The notes under the pieces were generated by a model. That model saw only the letters and a list, made by a program, of their open reading frames with translations, made no database searches and was not told where the DNA came from. Below are positions 19,100-27,410 of a stretch of 64,000 nt of DNA, one piece after another. Within the stretch, counting starts at the first letter, position 1; each line of letters starts with the position of its first letter. The translations under genes and the position numbers were made by a program. Source of the DNA: a bacterium (GTDB taxonomy: Bacteria; Planctomycetota; UBA1135; GCA-002686595); assembly GCA_024226735.1 (NCBI GenBank), contig JAAELL010000286.1:62001-126000 (forward strand), written 5' to 3'.

Positions 19100-20122
19100 A
19101 TGCAGGACGACTACCAGAAGACACTCGAAGAGGCCCAGACCAAGATCGGCGCGTGTGCCGATGCGACCGGGCTCAAGGCGATCGAGCGCGAGTACACCGG
19201 CAAGGACGGCGTCGTGCAGGCGCTGCTCGCCTCGATTCCCTCGCTTCCGCCCGAGGAGCGCCGCGGCGTCGGGCAGGGGGCCAACCAGCTCAAGCAGGCG
19301 GTGCTCGAGGCGTTGGCCGGGCGCGAGTCCGAGCTCGCCCAGGTGTCGCTGGCCGCCGAGCGCAAGGGCGAGGGGTACGACCCGACGCTTCCGCCGGCCG
19401 CCGTGCAGCGCGGATCCCTGCATCCGGTGACGATGGTGATGCGCGAGGTCGAGGACCTCTTCCAGTCGATGGGCTACAGCGTCCTCGACGGTCCCGAGGT
19501 CGAGCTCGACTACTACAACTTCGAGGCGCTCAACTTCCCGCCGGACCACCCGGCGCGCGAGGAGTACGACACGTTTTGGTGCGACCGCGAGGGCAAGCTG
19601 CTCTTGCGCACGCACACTTCGCCGGTGCAGATCCGCACGCTCGAGCGTCTGAAGCCGCCGATTCGCGCGATCGTTCCGGGGCGCGTGTTCCGGCACGAGG
19701 AGCTCGACGCGAGCCACGAGCACACCTTCCACCAGGTCGAGGGGCTCGTCGTCGACGAGGGCGTCACGGTCGGCCACCTGACCGGGACCCTGAAGTCGTT
19801 CCTGCGCGAGCTCTTCCAGCGCGACCTCGACGTGCGCCTGCGCCCCGGCTACTTCCCGTTCGTCGAGCCCGGGTTCGAGTTCGACATCCGCTGTCCGTTC
19901 TGCGAGGACGGCTGCCGCGTGTGCAGCAAGACGACGTGGGTCGAGTTCTGCGGCTGCGGGATGGTGCACCCCAACGTTCTGCGCGCCGGCGACGTCGACC
20001 CCGAGAAGTACACGGGCTTCGCGTTCGGCTTCGGTCTGGACAGGCTCGTGATGTTGCGCTACGGCATCGACGACATCCGCCACTTCATGGGCGGCGACCT
20101 GCGTTTCCTGGAGCAGTTCTAG
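19100..20122 (+). CDS. pheS: Phenylalanyl-tRNA synthetase alpha subunit
   Basis: 340 residues, starting at the ATG at 19100 that has GAGGAG about 11 bases upstream. Class II motif 2 (PGRVFRHEELDASHEHTFHQ) and motif 3 (GFAFGFGLDRLVMLRYGIDD) are intact. A Cys-rich insertion (CPFCEDGCRVCSKTTW then EFCGCGMVHP) has six Cys, as in many non-proteobacterial PheS proteins, and may bind metal. It normally couples closely to pheT, but here a 163-bp palindromic element and a 22-base palindrome separate them. The stop codon lies in that 22-base palindrome. Confidence 0.96.
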   Translation: MQDDYQKTLEEAQTKIGACADATGLKAIEREYTGKDGVVQALLASIPSLPPEERRGVGQGANQLKQAVLEALAGRESELAQVSLAAERKGEGYDPTLPPAAVQRGSLHPVTMVMREVEDLFQSMGYSVLDGPEVELDYYNFEALNFPPDHPAREEYDTFWCDREGKLLLRTHTSPVQIRTLERLKPPIRAIVPGRVFRHEELDASHEHTFHQVEGLVVDEGVTVGHLTGTLKSFLRELFQRDLDVRLRPGYFPFVEPGFEFDIRCPFCEDGCRVCSKTTWVEFCGCGMVHPNVLRAGDVDPEKYTGFAFGFGLDRLVMLRYGIDDIRHFMGGDLRFLEQF

Positions 20123-20140
20123 TGGGGTACACCCCACTAG
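20119..20140. repeat. 22-base palindrome with CTAG ends at the pheS stop
   Basis: CTAGTGGGGT (20119-20128) and ACCCCACTAG (20131-20140) are exact inverse complements around AC. Both ends are CTAG, as in the adjacent 163-bp element, and the last CTAG is shared with it. It supplies the pheS stop codon. It could be a highly reduced element, or a chance palindrome that acts as a target. Confidence 0.6.
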
Positions 20141-20299
20141 TGGTGTGAGTTGAAAGCTCACGTCCAATGTCAGGCGCCCTTCCGCCCATGGCTGCGTTGC
20201 AGCTCCTCCGAGTATCTACGAATACGCGTCGTCGCTGCGCCTTGCCACGAACGCAAGGTCACCAGACATAGAACGCGAACTTTCAACTCACACCACTAG
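20137..20299. mobile_element. CTAG-flanked palindromic element, copy 1 (complete, 163 bp)
   Basis: It begins CTAGTGGTGTGAGTTGAAAG and ends with the exact inverse complement, a perfect 20-bp terminal repeat. Imperfect pairing extends inward to about 55 bases per arm. The core at 20191-20254 is nearly identical in sequence to the core of the 53319 element except around a short apical stem (GTAT/ATAC here). CTAG at both ends fits insertion at CTAG with TA duplication, as known for IS630. It encodes no protein. It fills the pheS-pheT gap and ends one base before the pheT ATG, leaving that gene without a visible Shine-Dalgarno. Confidence 0.8.
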
Positions 20300-20300
20300 C

Positions 20301-22727
20301 ATGTACGTCTCCTACCGCTGGCTCTCACGCCACGTCGACCTCACGGGCATCGCGCCCGAGCAGCTCGCCGAGGACCTGACGCTCTCGACAGCCGAGGTCG
20401 AGGGCCTCGAGCCCTTCGCGGCGCACCTGTCCGACGTCACGGTCGGCCTTGTCACCGAGCGCAAGCAGCACGAGGGCGCCGACAAGCTATCGGTCTGCAC
20501 CGTCGACGTCGGCGCGGGCGAGCCGCTGCAGATCGTGTGCGGCGCGCCGAACGTCGACAGCGGCCAGAAGGTCGCGGTCGCCACGGTGGGAACCGTCCTG
20601 CCCGGCGACTTCAAGATCAAGAAGTCCAAGATCCGCGGCGTCGAGTCGCGAGGGATGATCTGTTCGGTGCGCGAGCTGGACCTCGGCGACGAGCACGACG
20701 GCATCTGGGTCCTCCCCGAAGGCTGCGAGGTCGGCAGCCCCGTGCGCGAGGCGCTCGGCCTCGACGACTGGGTGATCGAGATCGACAACAAGTCGCTGAC
20801 GCACCGTCCGGATCTTTGGGGGCACCGCGGGCTCGCGGGCGAGATCGCCGCGATCTACGAGCGCGAGCTGAAGCCCTTCGACTGCTCGCTGCCCAACGTC
20901 GGCGGCGGCACGTCCTACCCGCTACGCGTCGATTCGCCCGACTGCCCGCGCTACATTGGACTCACGATCGAAGGGGCGCAGCCGCTGGCTTCGCCCGACT
21001 GGCTGCGGTTCCTTCTCTTGGCGGTCGGACAGCGTCCGATCGATCAGCTCGTCGACGTGTCGAACTTCGTCATGCTCGACCTCGGCCAGCCGAACCACAC
21101 GTTCGACCTCGAGCGGCTCTCGCCCGAGGGCATCACCGTGCGCAACGCGCGCGCGGGCGAGAAGATGACGACGCTCGACGGCGGCGAACACGAGCTCATC
21201 CCCGCCGATCTGTTGATCTGTTCCGCGGACGAGCCGGTTGCGCTCGCCGGCGTAATGGGTGGCGAGGGCTCGAAGGTCGCCGAGGGCACGCAGAGCCTCT
21301 TGCTCGAGGTCGCCAACTTCGCGCCGGCCGTCGTGCGGCGCACCGCGATGCGCCTCGGCCTGCGGACCGACGCCTCGGCGCGGTTCGAGAAGAGCCTCGA
21401 CCCGAACCTCGCGATGTCGGCGGCGGGGCACTTCGCGCGCACGCTCGTGGGCCTGCAGCCCGACGTGCGCTTCCCCGCGCCGCCGTCGGACGTGGGGGAC
21501 TGGCACGACCCCGCGCACACGATCACGCTGTCGTGCGACCGCGTGCGTAGCGTGCTCGGCACCGACCTCGCCGACGGCGAGATCGCGAAGATCCTGACGC
21601 GCCTGCGCTTCGACGTCGAAGGCGAGGGCGGCGCTCTGCGGGTCGGCATCCCCGCCGCGCGCGCGACGAAGGACATCGGCATCGAGCAGGACCTGATCGA
21701 GGAGGTGGGGCGCATCCATCGCTACGCCAACCTGCCCGAGCGCCTCCTGCGCGCCGACGTCAAGCCGCCGCCGCACGTCCCGCGGCGCGTGATCGTACGC
21801 AAGATCCAGGACCGTCTCGCGGGGGCGGCGCGCTTCCACGAGGTGCTGTCGTACTCGTTCGTCGACGACGAGCTCCTGGCCAAGGTCGGCCAGGCCGAGG
21901 CGCCCCACGTGCAGCTCGTGAACCCGGTGATCGAGAGCCAGTCGCGCATTCGCCGCGACGTGCTGCCGAGCCTGCTCGCGCGTCTGGAGAACAACCGCCG
22001 CCATCGCGAGGACGTGCGCCTCTTCGAGATCGGCAAGGGCTACCGGCCCGAGAACGGCAATGAGCGCGGCGAGCCCGACCAGGTGCACTCCCTCGCGCTC
22101 GCCTGGGCCGCGCCACGCCCGGGCAAGAAGGCGCGCTTCGACGAGAACGCGTTCAGCCGCCTCTACGGCGTCGTGGACGACCTGTTCGGCTACCTGGGCG
22201 TCGCACGCCCGTGCTGGGGCGCGGACCTCGACGCCCCGGCGTGGGCGCACCCCGCGCGCCGCCTCGGTGCGTTCTGGGGGACCGACGAAGCGCCCGGCGC
22301 GGTGCTGGCCGAGCTCGAGCCTGGACTGGCTCGGGCGCTGGGCCTCGAGGGCGAGCTGGCGAGCGACGTCGCCGTCTGCGAGATCTCGATCGATCGGCTG
22401 CTCGCGCTCGAGCCGCGCGGCTCCGGCTACGTGCCGATCCCGCGCTACCCCGGCGTCAAGGTCGACGTCGCGCTCTTGGTCGGCGCCGATGCACAGGCGG
22501 CGCAGCTTGTCGACGCGATCGAGAAGGCGGGCAAGGGAGCGGTCAGCGGCGTCGAGCTCTTCGATCTGTACCGGGGCGAGAACCTGGGGGCGGGCAAGAA
22601 GTCCCTCGCCTACCACGTGCTGCTGCAGTCGCCGAACAAGACGCTGTCCGACAAGGACGTGGCGAAGTTCCTGGGACGCCTCGAGCGGGCCGTCACCGAT
22701 CTCGGCGGGGAGCTGCGCAAGGGCTGA
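20301..22727 (+). CDS. pheT: Phenylalanyl-tRNA synthetase beta subunit
   Basis: An 808-residue beta subunit with full domain set. There is an N-terminal EMAP-type tRNA-binding domain (VCGAPNVDSGQKVAVATVGT), a B3/B4 editing domain (QLVDVSNFVMLDLGQPNHTF, LAGVMGGEGSKV) and a B5 domain. The catalytic-like core includes VLSYSFVDDELLAKVGQ. The C-terminal FDX-ACB domain is at about residues 712-808 (IPRYPGVKVDVALLVGADAQ). The ATG at 20301 lies directly after the palindromic element, with no ribosome-binding sequence. Expression may depend on the reconstituted junction or on coupling. Confidence 0.96.
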   Translation: MYVSYRWLSRHVDLTGIAPEQLAEDLTLSTAEVEGLEPFAAHLSDVTVGLVTERKQHEGADKLSVCTVDVGAGEPLQIVCGAPNVDSGQKVAVATVGTVLPGDFKIKKSKIRGVESRGMICSVRELDLGDEHDGIWVLPEGCEVGSPVREALGLDDWVIEIDNKSLTHRPDLWGHRGLAGEIAAIYERELKPFDCSLPNVGGGTSYPLRVDSPDCPRYIGLTIEGAQPLASPDWLRFLLLAVGQRPIDQLVDVSNFVMLDLGQPNHTFDLERLSPEGITVRNARAGEKMTTLDGGEHELIPADLLICSADEPVALAGVMGGEGSKVAEGTQSLLLEVANFAPAVVRRTAMRLGLRTDASARFEKSLDPNLAMSAAGHFARTLVGLQPDVRFPAPPSDVGDWHDPAHTITLSCDRVRSVLGTDLADGEIAKILTRLRFDVEGEGGALRVGIPAARATKDIGIEQDLIEEVGRIHRYANLPERLLRADVKPPPHVPRRVIVRKIQDRLAGAARFHEVLSYSFVDDELLAKVGQAEAPHVQLVNPVIESQSRIRRDVLPSLLARLENNRRHREDVRLFEIGKGYRPENGNERGEPDQVHSLALAWAAPRPGKKARFDENAFSRLYGVVDDLFGYLGVARPCWGADLDAPAWAHPARRLGAFWGTDEAPGAVLAELEPGLARALGLEGELASDVAVCEISIDRLLALEPRGSGYVPIPRYPGVKVDVALLVGADAQAAQLVDAIEKAGKGAVSGVELFDLYRGENLGAGKKSLAYHVLLQSPNKTLSDKDVAKFLGRLERAVTDLGGELRKG

Positions 22728-22790
22728 GTCTCGATATGAGGCCGGGCCGGCCGGATACAATCCTTGCGGAGTCGCGAGTTCCTGGTGCCC

Positions 22791-24218
22791 GTGACCGATG
22801 ATGCACAGGTGAAAGTCGTCCTCGTCAATCCCCCCAGTCCTCCGGAGTTCCGCGTCAGCCGTGGGCTCATGGGGGGCTTCGGCATGGCCGTGAACGCCGA
22901 GCTGCTCTATCCGCCGATCGAGCTGGCGCACGTCGCGTCCGTGCTCGAGGAGGACGGGCACGAGGTCGCGATCCACGACTCGGACGCCCTGGCCCTCGAC
23001 GTCGCCGGTGCGCTGGAGGCGGTGTGCGCCCTCGAGCCGGGCTTCGTCTGCCTCGATTCGTCGAGCACGTCGCTCGACCAGGACCTGACCCTCGCCCGCT
23101 CGATCCGCGAGCGCACGGGCGTCCCGGTCGCGATCCTGGGCAGCCAGGTGACGTTCACGCCCGGCGAGATCTTCGAGGACAACGCCGTCGACCTCGTCGT
23201 ACGCGGCGAGCCCGAGTGGACGGTGCGCGACATCGCCCGTCGCGTCGTCGCGGGCGGCGCCCTCGAGGGCATCGAAGGCACGAGCTGGAAGCGCGTCGAT
23301 GGCGACATCGTGCACGAGGCCGAGCGCGACAAGATCGGCGACCTCGACGCGATGCCGATTCCGGCCCGGCACCTCTTGGACAACGCGGTCTACCGCTTCC
23401 CCGGCATCGAAGGGCCGGTCACGACGGTCAAATCCTCGCGCGGCTGCCCCTTCGACTGCTCGTTCTGCGGCTACACGCTGGCGCAGGGGCTGCGCTTTCG
23501 CTTCCGCAGCCCCGTGCATGTCGTCAGGGAGCTCGTCGACCTGTACAAGGACCACGGCCTACGCCATGTCGTGTTCCGCGACCCGATCTTCACGACGCGC
23601 AAGGATCGCGTGCACGCGATCTGTGGCGGGATCCGCGCCGAGGGCCTGACCGAACTCGAGTGGCAGTGCGAGACCGCGGTCAAGACGCTCGACCGCGAGC
23701 TGCTCGAAAACATGGCGCGCTCGGGTTGCCGGCACATTTCGCTCGGCGTCGAGTCGGGCAACGCCGAGATCCAGAAGAAGTACTGCGGCAACAAGCTCAA
23801 CGACCTCGACAAGGCGCACGAGGTCTTCCGCGTCTGCCGCGAGGTCGGCATCGAGACGCGCGCCTTCTGCATGATCGGCTTCCCCGAGGAGACCCCGGAG
23901 ATGGCCGACGAGACGATCGACCTGGTCGACAGCCTCGACCCCGACCAGGTTCAGTTCTGCGCGGTGACGGCCTATCCCGGGACGCCGCTGTACCAGATGC
24001 TGCGCGGCAAGCGCGAGTTCGACTACGCGACGATGACCGGCTTCCAGGCGCTCGAGGGCAACGAGCACATGACGGCCTCCGCGATCGAGGCGAAGATCCG
24101 CGAGGCGTACCGGAGATTCTACGGCCGGCCGAAGCGGCTCCTGCGGCAGCTGAAGAAGCCGGGGATGCTCGCGGGGCGCCTGGCGCGCTACTTCACGCTG
24201 TTCCGACGGCGGGCGTAA
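22791..24218 (+). CDS. B12-binding-domain radical SAM protein
   Basis: About 475 residues. The N-terminal Rossmann-like cobalamin-binding domain starts VKVVLVNPPSPPEFRVSRG and includes VAILGSQVTF. The radical SAM domain holds the [4Fe-4S] cluster motif in SSRGCPFDCSFCGYTL. The HISLGVESGN and AFCMIGFPEETPE segments are typical of the MiaB/BchE-like superfamily. A basic tail follows. The start is uncertain: TTG 22764, GTG 22785, GTG 22791 and GTG 22809 are all possible, and a TACAAT -10-like hexamer at 22756-22761 makes the first unlikely. Such proteins methylate or rearrange lipids or natural products, but the substrate here cannot be told. Confidence 0.85.
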   Translation: MTDDAQVKVVLVNPPSPPEFRVSRGLMGGFGMAVNAELLYPPIELAHVASVLEEDGHEVAIHDSDALALDVAGALEAVCALEPGFVCLDSSSTSLDQDLTLARSIRERTGVPVAILGSQVTFTPGEIFEDNAVDLVVRGEPEWTVRDIARRVVAGGALEGIEGTSWKRVDGDIVHEAERDKIGDLDAMPIPARHLLDNAVYRFPGIEGPVTTVKSSRGCPFDCSFCGYTLAQGLRFRFRSPVHVVRELVDLYKDHGLRHVVFRDPIFTTRKDRVHAICGGIRAEGLTELEWQCETAVKTLDRELLENMARSGCRHISLGVESGNAEIQKKYCGNKLNDLDKAHEVFRVCREVGIETRAFCMIGFPEETPEMADETIDLVDSLDPDQVQFCAVTAYPGTPLYQMLRGKREFDYATMTGFQALEGNEHMTASAIEAKIREAYRRFYGRPKRLLRQLKKPGMLAGRLARYFTLFRRRA

Positions 24219-24262
24219 GCGTCGGCCGCAACGTAGCGCGGGCCGTTCGCTCCTGCCGCGTC

Positions 24263-24289
24263 TTGGCAGTCCGCGGACTGCCCTATGAT
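24263..24289 (+). promoter_or_regulatory. Promoter candidate placed for a leaderless transcript
   Basis: TTGGCA at 24263-24268 and TATGAT at 24284-24289 are separated by 15 bases. The ATG at 24296 lies only seven bases after the -10-like hexamer, about where transcription should begin, and no ribosome-binding sequence is present. Confidence 0.4.
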
Positions 24290-24295
24290 CGTCGC

Positions 24296-25873
24296 ATGAA
24301 GATCCTTTCGTGCATGTCCTTCGTTGCGCTGGCGCTTGCGGCTCCTGCTCAGGACGGAGGGGAAGGCCGGGACGACCGTGGTCTGGCGCTCCACACGGAC
24401 GACGCCTTCGCCGGCTACACGCTTTTCTCGCCCCTGCGCTCCAAGCAGGTCTACCTGGTCGGCATGGACGGGGCCGTCGTCCATCAGTGGGAGACCGATC
24501 GCCCCCCCGGACAGTCCGTCTACTTGCTCGACGACGGCCGCCTGCTGCGCAGCGGGCGAGAGGCGAACGGCGTGTTCTTCGGTGGAGGAGAGGGCGGACG
24601 CATCCAGATCTACGGTTGGGACGGCGAGCTCTTGTGGGACTACGACCTGTCGACGGACGAGCGTCGCCAGCATCACGACGTCGAGCCGCTCCCGAACGGG
24701 AACATCCTCGCGATCGTTTGGGAGTACCGCTCGGCGGAAGAGGCCGTCGCGGCCGGGCGGGATCCGGATCAGGTCCGCTCGCAGGGGTTTTGGCCCGACA
24801 GTGTCCTCGAGATCGAGCCCGTTCTGCCGGACGGGGGCAAGGTCGTCTGGGAGTGGCACAGCTGGGACCACCTCGTCCAGGACTTCGATCCCGAGCGCGA
24901 GGGTTACGGCGACGTGGTCGCGCACCCCGAGCTCATCGACATCAACGCCGATCACCGGCGCGAGCCCCCGCTCAGCGCGGCGGAGCGCAAGCGGCTGGAG
25001 GAGCTCGACGCGCGGATGCGAGCGCTCGGCTACTTGGGCGACGACGACGACGAAGAGGAAGACGAAGACGAAGACGAGGGACGCGATGGCGGCGGGCGAC
25101 GCAGGATGCGCGGGGGCGACTGGCTCCACGTCAACGGCATCTCCTACTGCGCCGAGCTCGACCTCATCGCGCTCAGCCCGCGCTCGCTGAGCGAGATCTG
25201 GATCATCGACCACTCCACCACGACGGCCGAGGCGAGCGGACACTCGGGCGGTCGCTACGGAAAGGGTGGGGACCTGCTCTACCGCTGGGGCAACTCCCGC
25301 AGCTACGGTCGCGGCAGCAAGAAGGACCGCAGGCTGTTCGGACAGCACGACCCCACATGGGTCGCCGCTCCCGACTCGAAGGAGTGGAGTCTGCTGGTCT
25401 TCAACAATGGCGAAGGGCGCGGGCACTCGTCGGTGGACGAGATCGTCCTCCCGTTCGACGTCGAGACGGGATTCTCGCCGCCGGAGGGCCGAGCGTTTGG
25501 CCCCCCCGAGCCGGCCTGGTCCTACACGGCCCCCGAGGAGAGCGACTTCTTCGCTTCGTTCGTGTCGGGTGCGCAACGTTTGCCGAACGGAAACACGCTC
25601 GTCTGCGACGGCGTGGACGGCCGGCTGTTCGAGGTGTCGCGCGCCATGGAGATCGTCTGGGACTACAGGCATCCGTTCGTCGGGACCGAACCGATGCGGG
25701 GCCGGCGCCCGAGCGACGGCCCGCGCGGAGGGGGGCCGCCCCCTGGCGGCGGACCTCCTCCGCGGGGTGGACCCGGCGCACGCGGACCCGGGGGGCGCAA
25801 TTTGACCTACGGGCTGTTCCGCGGCGCGCGAATCGCGGCGGACGACCCGCGGGTAGCGCGCCTCACGCGGTAG
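24296..25873 (+). CDS. Secreted arylsulfotransferase-like (ASST family) protein
   Basis: 525 residues with a signal peptide (MKILSCMSFVALALAAPAQ). Repeated beta-strand units such as VYLVGMDGAVVHQWETD, RIQIYGWDGELLWDYDL and HHDVEPLPNGNIL, and later RLPNGNTLVCDGVDGRLFEV, match the six-bladed propeller of aryl-sulfate sulfotransferase-like proteins. Two low-complexity inserts stand out: an acidic run of about 16 residues near residue 249 and a Gly/Pro/Arg-rich segment near residues 470-505. Whether it is a sulfotransferase or only a structural relative is open, because I cannot place the catalytic His with certainty. Confidence 0.72.
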   Translation: MKILSCMSFVALALAAPAQDGGEGRDDRGLALHTDDAFAGYTLFSPLRSKQVYLVGMDGAVVHQWETDRPPGQSVYLLDDGRLLRSGREANGVFFGGGEGGRIQIYGWDGELLWDYDLSTDERRQHHDVEPLPNGNILAIVWEYRSAEEAVAAGRDPDQVRSQGFWPDSVLEIEPVLPDGGKVVWEWHSWDHLVQDFDPEREGYGDVVAHPELIDINADHRREPPLSAAERKRLEELDARMRALGYLGDDDDEEEDEDEDEGRDGGGRRRMRGGDWLHVNGISYCAELDLIALSPRSLSEIWIIDHSTTTAEASGHSGGRYGKGGDLLYRWGNSRSYGRGSKKDRRLFGQHDPTWVAAPDSKEWSLLVFNNGEGRGHSSVDEIVLPFDVETGFSPPEGRAFGPPEPAWSYTAPEESDFFASFVSGAQRLPNGNTLVCDGVDGRLFEVSRAMEIVWDYRHPFVGTEPMRGRRPSDGPRGGGPPPGGGPPPRGGPGARGPGGRNLTYGLFRGARIAADDPRVARLTR

Positions 25874-26000
25874 CTGGCTCCGCACCCCGCACCGCGCACT
25901 CCGGGGTGGGCTCGAGCGTCGGCTCGGACTGCGTGGGCCCGCGCGAAACAGCCCCGGCAATGGCGGGGCAGACGAGGAACTTCCAAGTACCCTGTCGTCC

Positions 26001-27083
26001 ATGCTCCCCCCGATCGCACTCGTTGCTCTGGCCACTCCCCAGGACACGTTCGCGGCCCGGGTCGCCGTGGCGCTCACCGCGCAGGATGCGGCCGCGGTCG
26101 ACGCGCTCGTCGACCGAGACGCCCTCGTCGCGCGCATCACCAGTGACCTGAACCTGTCGCGCATGGTCCTCGCCCAGTACGAGGCGGAGACGCTGCCCGA
26201 CCTGTCCCTGGGCGCAGAGCTGTGCGCCGCGCTCCCGAAGGGCGCGCGCGTCGACGTCGTCGGCTCCGCGAAGGCCGACGAGGAGGAGCGCCCGCTCCTG
26301 CGCGTCGCGTCCGAGGACGAGCTCGAGTACGTCACGTTGATCGTCGTGGGCGACAAGCTCGTCGACGCGATCGTCGCCCGCCAGGGCCAGAGCATCGCGA
26401 CCGGCGCGCGGCGGGACCTCTGCGTCCAGTTCGCGCGCGACAAGGCGGGGATCATCAAGAAGCTCCCGGAGCCCGAGAAGAGCTTCGTCCGCTCGGCGTC
26501 GACGTTCGAGACGATCGACAACCGGCGCGCGCGGGGGGAGAGCGAGGCGGCGCTCGCCGAGTACAGGACGCTGCCCGCGATACTGCGCGCCGAGCCGGCG
26601 GGGCACTTCCTCGCGCTCGCGATCGCCGGCGAGATCGGCGCGGCGGCGCGGGACGCGCAGATCGGCAGCAGCGTCGGGATGTTTCCGGGCGACCTCGGCG
26701 TCTTGCTCCACGTCCTCGACATCGCCCGGGGCGGAGACGACGACAAGCAGGTGTTGGCGGCGATCCGCCAGCTCGAAGACCAGGTGCAGCCCGACGCGAT
26801 GCTGGTCTGCATGCGCGGCCACGTGCACGCGAACCGCAAGGATGCACGTGCCGCCAAGATCGCGTTCAACAAGGCGCTCAAGCTCGAGCCGGCCTTCGCG
26901 CCCGCGCACTGGGGGATCATCCACGTCTCTCTCGAGCGCAAGGACTTTCGCGCGCTGCCCAAGCTGCTCCTGGCGCTGGAGAAGGAGTGCGCGGTCGAGC
27001 TCGACGACCTCGACAAGCGGTCCGAGTTCGCTGACTTCGTCGCATCGCGCTACTACGCGAGCTGGCAGAAACGTCGCCAATAA
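26001..27083 (+). CDS. Secreted TPR-like protein of unknown function
   Basis: 360 residues with a short hydrophobic N-terminus (MLPPIALVALATPQ) that may be a signal peptide. The N-terminal half resembles a cystatin/NTF2-like alpha-beta region. The C-terminal half is helical with a TPR-like unit (ARAAKIAFNKALKLEPAFAP). No catalytic motif is visible. It is bounded by a 127-base gap upstream and a bidirectional terminator downstream. Confidence 0.6.
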   Translation: MLPPIALVALATPQDTFAARVAVALTAQDAAAVDALVDRDALVARITSDLNLSRMVLAQYEAETLPDLSLGAELCAALPKGARVDVVGSAKADEEERPLLRVASEDELEYVTLIVVGDKLVDAIVARQGQSIATGARRDLCVQFARDKAGIIKKLPEPEKSFVRSASTFETIDNRRARGESEAALAEYRTLPAILRAEPAGHFLALAIAGEIGAAARDAQIGSSVGMFPGDLGVLLHVLDIARGGDDDKQVLAAIRQLEDQVQPDAMLVCMRGHVHANRKDARAAKIAFNKALKLEPAFAPAHWGIIHVSLERKDFRALPKLLLALEKECAVELDDLDKRSEFADFVASRYYASWQKRRQ

Positions 27084-27087
27084 ACAG

Positions 27088-27117
27088 CCCCCGCCGCCAG
27101 CGATGCTGGGGCGGGGG
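27088..27117. terminator. Bidirectional terminator between convergent genes
   Basis: A 13-bp stem: 27088-27095 with 27110-27117, then CCAGC with GCTGG around GAT, and one bulged G. It lies five bases after the plus-strand TPR-like gene and 34 bases from the end of the minus-strand small gene, so it can serve both. Confidence 0.7.
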
Positions 27118-27151
27118 TCGTCTGATCATGCCCGGTCAGGGGGGGGCGCGC

Positions 27152-27352
27152 TCAGCCCTGCTCTCCTAGGTCCGAGCGCTGCGCGGGCAAGATCTCACAG
27201 CCGACCTCTTCGAGGTTGACCCAGGTCGTCTCGTCCGTGTCCGGAAACCAAACACGGACCCAGGCGTTCCACCTTGCGACGACAAGCGCCGCGCCGGGCT
27301 GAGGGGGTGCCACGTTCTTGCGGTTGGAACTGAGCTCTTGGGTCGGCTTCAC
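27152..27352 (-). CDS. Small protein of unknown function
   Basis: 66 residues from a GTG start at 27352. The C-terminal half (ALVVARWNAWVRVWFPDTDE, TTWVNLEEVGCEILP) is rich in aromatic residues and looks like a small SH3-like beta barrel. I recognise no family. It lies downstream of the methyltransferase gene on the same strand, 58 bases away, so cotranscription is likely. Confidence 0.45.
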   Translation of the reverse strand: MKPTQELSSNRKNVAPPQPGAALVVARWNAWVRVWFPDTDETTWVNLEEVGCEILPAQRSDLGEQG

Positions 27353-27410
27353 GACTGCATCTCCGCGATGGCGGGACGGCGCGGGGCAACTTCGAGGGAA
27401 TTCTTTGGCC

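Noticed and set aside
25940-26000. A short stretch resembling the end of the shared C-terminal domain (AMAGQTRNFQ compared with AMAGETWNFQ at 51031-51060)
   Set aside because: Only about ten residues match, flanked by no further similarity. It may be a tiny relic, but chance cannot be excluded.
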